NCBI GenBank assembly: GCA_944474755.1 | Contig: OX104115.1 | Coordinates: forward strand, 57,540,648-57,604,647 | From: Limnoperna fortunei | Lineage: Eukaryota; Mollusca; Bivalvia; Mytilida; Modiolidae | DNA: 64,000 nucleotides | Reading direction: 5' to 3' | In this document: piece after piece, positions 55,759 through 64,000 of the stretch | Numbering within the stretch: position 1 is the first letter of the stretch | Layout of the letters: each line of letters starts with the position of its first letter | Program-made: the position numbers and the translations under genes | The notes under the pieces: generated by a model | Told to the model about the DNA's origin: nothing | The model's database searches: none | What the model saw: the letters and a program-made list of their open reading frames with translations, nothing else

Positions 55759-56169
55759 ATGGAACGTACAAAGCAAACTGCTCGTAAATCCACCGGAGGA
55801 AAGGCTCCACAAAAACAGCTTGCCACCAAGGCCGCACGTATGAGCTTCCCTGCTACCAGTGGTGTCAAGAAACCACACAGATACAGGCCAGGAACAGTTG
55901 CTCTCCGTGAGATCAGAAAATACCAAAAATGCACTGAGCTCCTGATCAGGAAACTCCCCTTCCAGAGATTGGTCCGTGAAATTGTCCAGGACTTAAAAAC
56001 TGATCTCCGTTTCCAGGGCTCAGCTCTTATGGCCCTTCAGGAAGCCACCGAAGCTTACTTGGTTGGACTTTTCAAAGACACCAACTTGTGCGCCATGCAC
56101 GCCAAGAGAGTAACCATCATGCCAAAGGACGTCCAGTTGGCTCGCAGAATCCGTGGAGAACGTGCTTAA
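55759..56169 (+). CDS. Divergent histone H3 with K27M, intact frame
   Basis: The frame is the full 136 codons with no stop or gap. Against the array H3 it has 15 replacements: A1E, R17Q, K27M, A29F, G33S, R53K, S57C, A75V, F78L, S86G, V89L, S96T, E105K, I112M and I124V. At base level I count 17 replacement and 4 silent changes, near what is expected without purifying selection. H3 is normally almost invariant, so this is most simply a young pseudogene not yet broken. Yet the promoter boxes and a pairing stem-loop remain, so it could be transcribed. In mammals, K27M in H3 acts dominantly against PRC2; whether that applies here is unknown. A1E would also change the mature N-terminus read by H3K4 readers. 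Confidence 0.9.
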   Translation: MERTKQTARKSTGGKAPQKQLATKAARMSFPATSGVKKPHRYRPGTVALREIRKYQKCTELLIRKLPFQRLVREIVQDLKTDLRFQGSALMALQEATEAYLVGLFKDTNLCAMHAKRVTIMPKDVQLARRIRGERA

Positions 56170-56199
56170 GCTGTGAAGTTTTCACATCTTCATTTTAAC

Positions 56200-56215
56200 G
56201 GCCTTTTTCAGGGCC
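56200..56215 (+). promoter_or_regulatory. Stem-loop of the divergent H3
   Basis: GGCCTTTTTCAGGGCC: one C-to-T change in the left arm turns a C-G pair into a U-G pair, so the stem can still form. The 3' flank reads ACGA in place of ACCA. The downstream TCAAAAAGAGTCT is unchanged. Confidence 0.85.
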
Positions 56216-57104
56216 ACGAATATTATTCAAAAAGAGTCTATATCGTTGTTCAACTCCCGATACATGTCTTATCATAACCCACACTCCCTCCAAACTAAAC
56301 ACCAAATACTACCAACAAAAATTAAACAAATATGAAGGAAAAAATACAGCAAATATATACATCTCCTTTGCTTTATCTCCTACTCATTTATCTGCCATTT
56401 CACAATGCAATCACCTTGTAAGCAATACTAATATGTTCCAGCTGAAATCCACAAGATTTTAGTTTTTTCCATTGATATAATTTAAACTTTAGTACATTTG
56501 TTTATACCATATACTGTATGCAGTGTACTGCCAATGGAACAATGTCATTTGGTGGTTTAAAATTAATTGCAGTTATAGTACCCAAAAATTTGAAAAATTG
56601 ACAATTTCAGATTATGTACAAATCTCTGGAATGATCCATTCCATCAGCGATGAAGATAGAGAGGCTGCAAATAGACTGTTTCTGTTGTTTTCACTTGACC
56701 AAATTATACCTAGTTCACCAAATTTTCATTAAATGTGTAGTTGCAAACATTTTAATTGAACACTCTTCTTTTAAGTGACCCAAGAGTACTCCCATACCAA
56801 AATAAAACGCATTGAAGCAAATATGCACGAAATACTCATGTTTTTTAGGGGGGAATATATTCGTGGCCAACGACAAGAGAATCAAAGTTCGATAATTTTG
56901 GTCTTGGGCCTTAGGCTTCTTAATTTCTCTAAAATATTGGTTTGAACAAGATTTGTTTCCCTGTAACTCGTATTCAGTTTTACTTCTATGTATTGCACAT
57001 AAAAATGCACAACTGTTGATGTCAATGCCCAACACAGACATATAGATTACACTCACACACCAAAAAAAAGAAAACTTCAACGACTAGAAAACATCAGAAA
57101 GAAA

Positions 57105-58030
57105 TTAGTTTAAGGTACTTTTTATCATAGAAAACAGTTTCTTGTATACAGGTAACATCTGGTTTAGGATGGTTATCTAGATAATGTTTAAGAGCGGTAC
57201 CGTTTTAGTAAAGCGATCTCGCGTTCCGTTGTAAGATTGTAAGCTTGTGTAAGATTGTGGTTTACTTAGCGTTATTTAACCTAATTAAGAACAGTTTGTG
57301 GGAGAAAGAGCAATTTACACAGAGTTTTTTCTAGCCCTTTTTAATGCCGCAAAATCGTGGCTTACTTGAATTCTGTCGGCGTTTAATGTCGGTCCCGATA
57401 TATCTATTATAAGTTTAGTAACTGTTTGGGGTACTTTTTGTTTTTCTGGTTTTTCTTTATTTTCTGTTGCCTGCATGATAAAATCTATTATGGAGATCGA
57501 GAGTCCTCCAAATGCAACTTGTGCCGAATGTTCAAAGGGATCTTTATTATTGTTTTTCGGTTGTAAACTATTCAAATTTTGAAACTTGAGATTAGTTTTT
57601 GTGAGTGTTTTATGGCTGCCTGTTGTTATAGGTGTTTTGTCTAATTTATCAGCAGAAGTTTCCGCGGTTGTCTGGCTGCTAATTACCTCCGACATATTTA
57701 TGGCTTGGTTTATTACAGTCTGGCTGTATGACATCTTTTTTATTTCCTTTATTGCTGCTTTCTGTTTTATTTTGGGGTTTTGAGTTTTTTCGAGATCTTT
57801 AACCTTTTGAACAACTATTTTAAAGTCAATGTTTTCCAATGATATTAATTTATTTACCTGATTGTGGAATTTATAAACCGGGCAATTAATGGAGTTAGAA
57901 ATATGGTCTCCCTGACAATTTACGCATTTATTAGTTGAGTTTCTACATGTTTTAGTTTCATGATTTCCGGAGCATTTTGCGCAATTTGGTGTAACACTTG
58001 TGCATGCTTTTGTGAAATGTCAGAATTTAG
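57105..58030 (-). pseudogene. Non-LTR ORF1 and endonuclease start, copy 2
   Basis: Minus strand. 58030-57850 has two of the zinc knuckles and the same in-frame TGA as copy 1. 57839-57315 is one open frame (ENIDFKIVVQKVKDLEK to ALKRARKNSV) where copy 1 is shifted. 57260-57105 is the endonuclease start (LTILQRNARSLY, here with the catalytic Asn kept but followed by a stop). It ends at the same base, TTAGTTTAAGGTAC, as copy 1 ends at 52510. Confidence 0.8.
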
Positions 58031-58254
58031 AGGTTATATGGTTGTCACAATACTTAGACGTTTGTATATAATTTACTTACTGTGACTGCATGACAAGTAA
58101 CTTTGTCATCCTATATAATATATACAAAAATGCTGAATTAGATTACTGTCAGATTAATACGTATTGGTAACGAAAATTCCCTCGTCACACGCTAGTACAC
58201 ATGTACTATGTATGTCTAAGATTCACCCCGGTTAATGAAGCTATATTTTTATAT

Positions 58255-58462
58255 AGCGGATTTGTCCGAGGGGTCTAGACCGCTGGACATAGTGCAGGCG
58301 AATTGGTGCCACAGTGTCACAACGGTGTGAGTTCGAATCCCGCTGAGGGAAAGCAAAATTTGACAGTGTTAAAAATCTAAATAAAAAATCAATATATATA
58401 TTTCTGATGTTTCAGAAATCCGCTGGATAGATTATTATATGGTTGTCACAATACTTAGACGG

Positions 58463-58475
<13 letters not shown>
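58255..58475 (+). mobile_element. tRNA-derived SINE
   Basis: The head has a Leu/Ser-tRNA-like A-box region (TTTGTCCGAGGGGTCTAGAC, 58261-58280) and a B box GTTCGAATCCC (58331-58341), spaced as in a tRNA with a long variable arm. The body continues TTTGACAGTGTTAAAAATCT, TTTCTGATGTTTCAGAAATC and ends TTGTCACAATACTTAGACG. Other pieces of the same family lie at 55186-55352 (minus) and 58034-58060. The tRNA fold is imperfect, as is usual in a SINE. Confidence 0.65.
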
Positions 58476-58497
<22 letters not shown>

Positions 58498-58614
58498 TAT
58501 ATACAAACGTATATATATATATAACCGTCTAAGTATTGTGACAACCATATAATAATCTATCCAGCGGATTTCTGAAACATCAGAAATATATATATTGATT
58601 TTTTATTTATTATC
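58383..58614. repeat. Long palindrome made of two inverted SINE 3' ends
   Basis: 58383-58480 and 58515-58614 are inverted copies (AATCAATATATATATTTCTG at the outside, ACTTAGACGGTTATATAT at the inside) around an (AT)n centre. The arms are close to 100 bases and nearly perfect. The sequence should extrude as a cruciform and is hard to clone or assemble. Confidence 0.88.
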
Positions 58615-58740
58615 ATTATTAATTTAATTTTATTTATTTATGTAATTTTTTTTATTTTTTTTTTTTTATTTTATTTTATTTTTTTTTTTTTTTTATTATT
58701 ATTTTTTTATTTACATATATACATATATACATACATAAGC
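58615..58740. repeat. T-rich/ATTT tract
   Basis: Low-complexity T, TTTA and TTTTATTTT tracts. On the minus strand it is the A-rich 3' tail of the second retroelement copy, whose minisatellite follows. Confidence 0.8.
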
Positions 58741-58764
58741 TTGTCTTTGTACCATTTATAAGAA

Positions 58765-59760
58765 TCAGTAGGTGCCCGAGACGAGCTCTTGGCTTACCTT
58801 GGTGTAGAATATATTAGTTTTATTATATAGATAGAGATGAAATATCGAATTTTCCGAGTGACAGAAATCACGGTAAATCAAATGTGAAAATTATCGTTTA
58901 TTTTCACTCTCGGGTTTTTTCCCGCCCAAAACGTCACAATTGTTTTGTACTATACAAATATTCATCCGCCGTCCTTAAAAATTTAGAATTAGGCATTAAA
59001 ATTTTACGAAAACAATTTTGATCTATATAATAAATAGAATAATCAATTGGGCATCGTTAATATCCAAAATATGATCACTCGTGCCGCATAAAGCATCAGA
59101 TTAAACTCGTGCGCGGAACAAGTTCCGCGCACTCGTTTAATCAGATGCGTTATGCGGCACTCGTGATCCTATTTTGGATATTCACTCCGCCCAATTAATT
59201 ATCATATAAATCTTTGTTTACTAAAGTGTCTTATAATAATACGCGTGTTCCTCAGTATGCGCCCGAGACGAGCTCTTGGCTTACCTTGGTGTAGAATATA
59301 TTAGTTATCTTTGTTTACTAAAGTGTCTTATAATAATACGCGTGTTCCTCAGTAGGCGCCCGAGACGAGCTCTTGGCTTACCTTACTGGGTAGTATTAGT
59401 TATGTTAGTTTACTAGGGGGTGTTAGAATAATACGCGTGTTTCTCAGTAGGCGCCTGAGACGAGCTCTTGGCTTACCTTACTGAGGATTGTGTTAGTTAC
59501 ATAGTTTAGTGGAAAGGGGTAGTTGAATATTATGCGTTCTCATTATATGGTGCCCGAGACGAAGCTCTTGGCTTACCTTACTTTGGAATAGTTTAAATTA
59601 GAGAGGGGTATTTGAATCTTGCGCGTTTTCCTAAGTATGTGCCCGAGACGAAGCTCTTGACCTACTTTACCGAGGAATAGGTTTAGTAGATTGGGGTACT
59701 TTATTTAGACACATTTTCTCAAGTAGGTGCCCGAGACGAAGCTCTTGGCTAACTTCTCTT
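58765..59760 (-). repeat. Hairpin minisatellite M2, about 7 units
   Basis: The same GCCCGAGACGAGCTCTTGGC cores as M1 occur near 58767, 59261, 59359, 59452, 59549, 59640 and 59727. Several keep complementary arms (for example CTCAGTAGG and CCTTACTGAGG around 59452). The first interval is expanded by an inserted fold-back (58830-59212). It is followed by GCGCGGCCGTCGCAG-like text as in M1 and then the ORF2 end. Confidence 0.8.
58830..59212. mobile_element. Fold-back element inside M2
   Basis: It interrupts one minisatellite unit. Its right half is a palindrome centred at 59120 (GCGCGGAAC-AA-GTTCCGCGC) with arms that extend outward through TGATCACTCGTGCCGCATAA and its complement to about 59048 and 59193. 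Confidence 0.75.
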
Positions 59761-59789
59761 TTGAAGTCAATATTTGTTAGGCGCGGCCG

Positions 59790-60106
59790 TCGCAGAGGAC
59801 ATCTGTTTAGTTTATATATGGGTGATCCAAAGTGTAGTAATAAAAGAAATAATGTGATTCGTCAAAACCGTCGCGGTGCTGAATTGAGTATTTTTAGATT
59901 AGTTTATGGTAATCTATTTCCGTGATGAAATTGACCCAAATGTTTATATACAGATTCTCTAATGTTTAAAGGGGGTGCTAGTAGTTGTTGGATATCTAAC
60001 TGATCTATGTTCATTTTCGCCAGCTCTTCTTTAAGTTTTTGCCTAGCTGTTTGATGGTTGTCACAGTCAACATGTGAGTTATATCTTCCGGAACATTGCA
60101 GTGTTG
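59790..60106 (-). pseudogene. Non-LTR ORF2 C-terminus, copy 2, truncated
   Basis: From about 59905 to 60104 it matches 49660-49875 (end of ORF2, minus strand) and then stops abruptly at CATTGCAGTG, where AATGGTGTCACT follows. This is the pattern of a 5'-truncated non-LTR insertion, whose 3' end would be the T-rich tract at 58615. Small deletions break the frame. Confidence 0.75.
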
Positions 60107-60118
60107 AATGGTGTCACT
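60107..60118. repeat. 12-base direct repeat AATGGTGTCACT, copy 2
   Basis: It lies exactly at the 5' truncation point of the copy 2 retroelement and at the start of the 60119-60491 element. Confidence 0.8.
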
Positions 60119-60491
60119 TACTTATGGGGGTTTTTTACGTCCTTGACTACCGTAAAACGGTCTCGCACGGACTTATTGCCTAATGGCTTTTATATAAATT
60201 TTTTTTAAAACTATTTATTTGTATTTTGGGGGATTTATAGGCCATAAATATTATAAGTGAAATGATAAAAGGGGCAGAAATGCCGCAACCAAAAAGACTT
60301 AGTGGAAGTAGATTTATCTATCAAGCTGCATCCAGCTAGAGAACCAAGACGCTAGCAGCAAGTACGGGTCGTGCCATGGCAGCGGCGCGTGCGCCTACTC
60401 TCATCGAATACTGCCAATGGAATCTTTTACGTGCCAGTTAATGGAATACTGTAAACGAGGCACCAGTTTTACGTCTCATCTGACAGACGGA
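60119..60491. mobile_element. Small non-coding element between 12-base repeats
   Basis: 373 bases flanked by AATGGTGTCACT on both sides. It begins with GGGTTTTTTACGTCC (as module A) and ends in a GC-richer block (60283-60490) that recurs inverted at 61463-61663. No ORF. It looks like a short non-autonomous retroelement. Confidence 0.6.
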
Positions 60492-60686
60492 AATGGTGTC
60501 ACTCGTAAAATTTTCCTTTTATATCGCACAATGGGATTGAACGATGTAATTTAACGCGTACCTCGCAGAAGACAACTGTAAAAATTTTGAATCTTCGGCA
60601 GCCTAAGTACGTTTAGAAAGGAGTGATCTGATTGGTGTAGAATTAAAACATCGTTCAATCCGTTTTTGTGGTATAAAAGGGAAATT
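60492..60686. promoter_or_regulatory. Orphan histone H2B/H2A promoter fragment
   Basis: Equivalent to 29452-29646 of unit 1, with about three base changes. It keeps both TATA boxes and both ACATCGTTCAATCC motifs. Leftward it faces the 12-kb insert in place of H2B; rightward the leader ends six bases after TATAAAAGG and foreign DNA follows. Any transcript would therefore start into transposon sequence on either side. Confidence 0.9.
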
Positions 60687-61462
60687 CTAATATGAAGTGC
60701 TTGAAAGACTTTAAGACCACAACTATAGTAAAATAATGATTTATATATAAGCGACACGTGCTGAGGAGGGCATGCTTTAAAAGGCTGTTCCAATTACAAA
60801 ACCGTAATTCCCACCGGAAAGCTATTGCGTATGACGTATTAATCTTTTCGGAAGAGTAAGCCAAGAGCTCCGTCTCAGGCACCTTATGAGGAACACGCGC
60901 AATAACGGCAATAATTAATATCTAAAAAAATTATTAAACCGAAGTAGGGTATGCTAAGAGCATCGTCTCAGGCGGTTCCCTACTTCGGAATACAGATAAA
61001 AGTCCTCAGTAGAGTAAGCCAAGAGCTCTGAGGAATACGCGCAACAGCGACAAAAAAAATATTTACTACTTCTACTACTACTACTACTACTAATAATAAT
61101 AATACAAAGTAGGGTATGCCAAGAGCTACGTCTCGGGCGGGTACCTACTTCTGAACAATAATCCCTGTACATAATGTTTACAGCAAACTTGTATATATAT
61201 TTAAAAAAAAATGTTAACGAAAAAAAAACAGAATTCTTTAATAGATTTCTTAAAAATGAAAATAAAACCGTAAGAACATGCTTATCTTATAATTTACAAA
61301 AAAAATTGTAGTTATTTAGAAACCAAGTGAAAACTAACAAATATTATACAATTCCACATTGAAATGTATATAACTGAGTTACTCTATTATTTTAAAATTC
61401 AAATTAATAATGTATGGCTATAGTAATGTATATATACATGTAAATAATTTGTTTTTTTTTCG
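60687..61462 (+). mobile_element. Repeat DNA with hairpin minisatellite M3 in plus orientation
   Basis: Four minisatellite cores occur here as the complement of M1 and M2 (AAGCCAAGAGCTCCGTCTC near 60858, then 60950, 61016 and 61117). Their arms differ from M1: 60939-60949 CCGAAGTAGGG pairs perfectly with 60978-60988, and 61004-61009 CCTCAG with 61028-61033. The rest is AT-rich. It replaces the H2A leader and the first 29 codons. Confidence 0.7.
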
Positions 61463-61952
<490 letters not shown>

Positions 61953-61981
61953 ACAGTGGAATTCCAATCTACAAAAACAAC

Positions 61982-61997
61982 GGCCCTTTTCAGGGCC
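61982..61997 (+). promoter_or_regulatory. Stem-loop of the H2A pseudogene
   Basis: GGCCCTTTTCAGGGCC with ACCAAC after it and TCAAAAAGAGTCT downstream; histone similarity ends at 62029. Confidence 0.95.
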
Positions 61998-62032
61998 ACC
62001 AACTATTTTCAAAAAGAGTCTAATTGTTAGTT

Positions 62033-64000
62033 TAAACATATTTTATTAATATAAATATCAATAATATGTACAAAATACATCATACAAAGAACAACATACA
62101 TGATTCGGAAATAAGCATGTAAGCTTTTGTTAATCCGTCTTCTTACAATTCCGACAAAATGTAATATCAAAACTATGAGCATGCTTAGGGAATAAATAGA
62201 AATAGAAAAAGGACATGTAAATGTTGTCAGGAAGTGTAATAAATAGAAGAAACAGTCAACGTGACAATAGAAATGACGGAATAGTGAAATGCAGTTAACA
62301 AAAGCGTTTGCTTTGAACACTATATTTTTGAACAAGATTAAAGACCTTAATATTTTCATCTAATGTTAGAAAATCTGACCCATACAATAATAAGTTAACA
62401 TCGACAGGTTGGTTTAAATTAAGAGTATGTATGGTAATATAACGAAGCTGGTCGTACTTATAACATTCAAAAGAAAATGATTGGCTGATTCGACATGACC
62501 ACATGTACAGTTTGGATAATCCACAAGGTTTCGCAGATACATATGCTCATTTAGTGAACTACTGTTCATACGAAACCTTGCATGTAGAATCTGCCCTTGT
62601 CTTGTTTCGACGTAATAGTATTTTGGGGTTACTTTGCTACGAGATTCCAATTTATTTTTGAATATACTTAGCGAGGAAGACCTTCGTATATCTAATGGCA
62701 AATTATTCCACATGTTAATGGTCGCAGGCAGAAAATATTCAGAGTAGAAGTTCATTCTTGTACGAACATTAACAATATTTTCGACTTGGCGAGTAAAATG
62801 ACTATGTCGATCACCAACTGAACTAGGAACAAGTTCCCATAAACAATTTGGGGATTCCTTGTTTATAATCTTATATAATAGAATAAGTCGATGTTTTCTG
62901 CCCTCCTAGCTGAAAGTGTTTCCCAAACCGTTTCTCGATAAAGTTTTTCTAACGACGTCAATTTTGTCCCTCCCGTAACAATAAGCATAGCGTCTACATG
63001 GACACTCTCAAACTTATTTACTTATTATTGTGTATAGTTATCGCCATAATCCAGAATTGATCTAATATAAGAAAAGTACATTCTCTCCAGGACATACCTA
63101 TCAAGGACAAATCGTACCCTACGAAGGAAATTAACTCTAGTATATGCTTTTTTTTAAAATGTAATCAATGTGGTCATGCCAAGAACCATTACTTGAAAAT
63201 AAATGTCTATGTGTTTGTTTGAAGCGATTTCTTGAATACAGAGCCCGTCCATAAGAATAGGTGGATGAATTGGCTTGACTGATTTACGAGATATAGTTAT
63301 CCTTTCAGTTTTATGTGGGTTAAATTGTACTAACCACTCTTTTGACCAGCTATGAATTTTGGTTATATCACTATTTAATATGTCAGCAGCGACTTCGGGA
63401 CTATTATATAAATGCTTGTGTCGTCTGCAAAAAGCTTAACACAAGCATTGGTATCTTCTACAATATAATTAATAAATAAATGAAACAATAAAGGTCCTAA
63501 AATGGAACCCTGAGGAACTCCTGCATTAATAGATGTCAAGTCAGAACTACCACCGCTAAAAATCACTCTTTGTTCCCTCCTTTAAAGATAGTTTTTAAAC
63601 CAGAGTAACACATTTCCACCAATACCGTAATTCTGAAGTTTGAATAAGAGTCCTTTATGCCATACACGGTCAAATTCCTTGTTTATGTCACAAAATACAA
63701 CCCTTATTTCCCATTATCTAAGGCTTTCCCAATATCATTGGACATGCTTATAAGCTGGTTTACGGCAGAAACACCTCTTAGTTAATCCCAACTGACTGGG
63801 TGTTTTTTAGTAAAAAATTGTGGACATGTTTATAGACATATCTCTCCATACATTTGGATATAACACTAAGTAAGGAGATAGGTCTTTAATTTTTTACATC
63901 ACTCGGTGAACTACTTTTGAACACCGGTGTTACATTTGCCTTCTTCCTTTCGTTCGACAATAAGCCGAAGATAACAACATATTGTATAGTTTACACAAAG
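62033..64000 (-). pseudogene. Non-LTR retrotransposon, 3' half, decayed (runs off window)
   Basis: Minus strand. From the right edge: RKKANVTPVFKSSSPSDVKN with a stop where the Tyr of YRPISLLS belongs, then RPISLLSVISKCMERYVYKH, then EFDRVWHKGLLFKLQNYG, then AGVPQGSILGPLLFHLFINY and CVKLFADDTSIY (ADD at about 63430). Next comes the C-terminal part YFLPATINMWNNLPLDIRR, and after a frameshift near 62460 the end LLLYGSDFLTLDENIKVFNL and SKRF, stopping near 62297. This is the arrangement of CR1/jockey-like elements. The 3' untranslated part ends at 62033, directly against the histone H2A 3' flank. Confidence 0.9.

Larger units (their letters stand above)
54880..57104 (+). repeat. Displaced histone segment: divergent H3 with its spacers
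   Basis: It corresponds to about 25095-27425 of a standard unit, with changes. The upstream part is present twice (about 54945-55170 and 55353-55600, beginning TTCCGACATGTATAG) on either side of a short SINE piece (55186-55352). The downstream spacer lacks the stretch equal to about 26325-26785. No H2A, H4 or H2B accompanies it. Both ends abut retroelement sequence. Confidence 0.9.

Noticed and set aside
58255..58345. A functional tRNA gene
   Set aside because: The acceptor and T stems do not pair well and the sequence runs into a SINE body that recurs elsewhere in the window.

Overview
The window is nuclear DNA of an animal, most likely a bivalve mollusc (mussel-like). The evidence is an AT-rich background, replication-dependent core histone genes ending in the metazoan histone stem-loop, a mollusc-like H2B tail, and dense relics of Tigger/pogo, MULE and APE-type non-LTR elements. 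There are no bacterial features.

Layout. (1) 1-23254: flanking DNA with transposon relics and no host gene I can recognise. It holds a fold-back element at the left edge, a broken Tigger/pogo transposase (757-1946 and 4231-4534) split by a 2.3 kb AT-rich insert, a TIR element (6032-7112), a TIR element with a 9-bp target duplication (9790-10642), a decayed non-LTR retrotransposon (10652-14187), a hAT-like TIR element (16770-17415), a fold-back (17989-18107) and a MULE transposase fragment (18325-18530). (2) 23255-48389: a head-to-tail array of four almost identical 6.3 kb units, each H2A(+), H3(+), H4(+), H2B(-), with no H1. H2B of one unit and H2A of the next share a divergent promoter. (3) 48390-60491: about 12 kb of nested transposon sequence inserted in the H2B-H2A promoter after unit 4. 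It contains two related partial non-LTR retroelements, hairpin minisatellites, a TIR element, a tRNA-derived SINE, a long palindrome and a divergent H3 gene with its spacers. (4) 60492-62029: the missing promoter half, then an H2A pseudogene whose 5' end is replaced by more repeat DNA. (5) 62033-64000: the 3' half of another non-LTR retrotransposon on the minus strand, running off the window.

How the genes work together. The four intact units supply the four core histones. All mRNAs carry the 3' stem-loop and a downstream purine-rich element, so they are expected to be replication-dependent and non-polyadenylated. The right end of the array is being dismantled by transposons: the unit-4 H2B has lost its promoter, the next H2A is dead, and a lone H3 copy drifts with an intact frame.

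Most notable: the lone H3 (55759-56169) has an open frame, promoter elements and stem-loop, but 15 amino-acid changes including K27M. Second: the minisatellites in the insert encode repeated hairpins whose stem sequence differs between copies while staying complementary.
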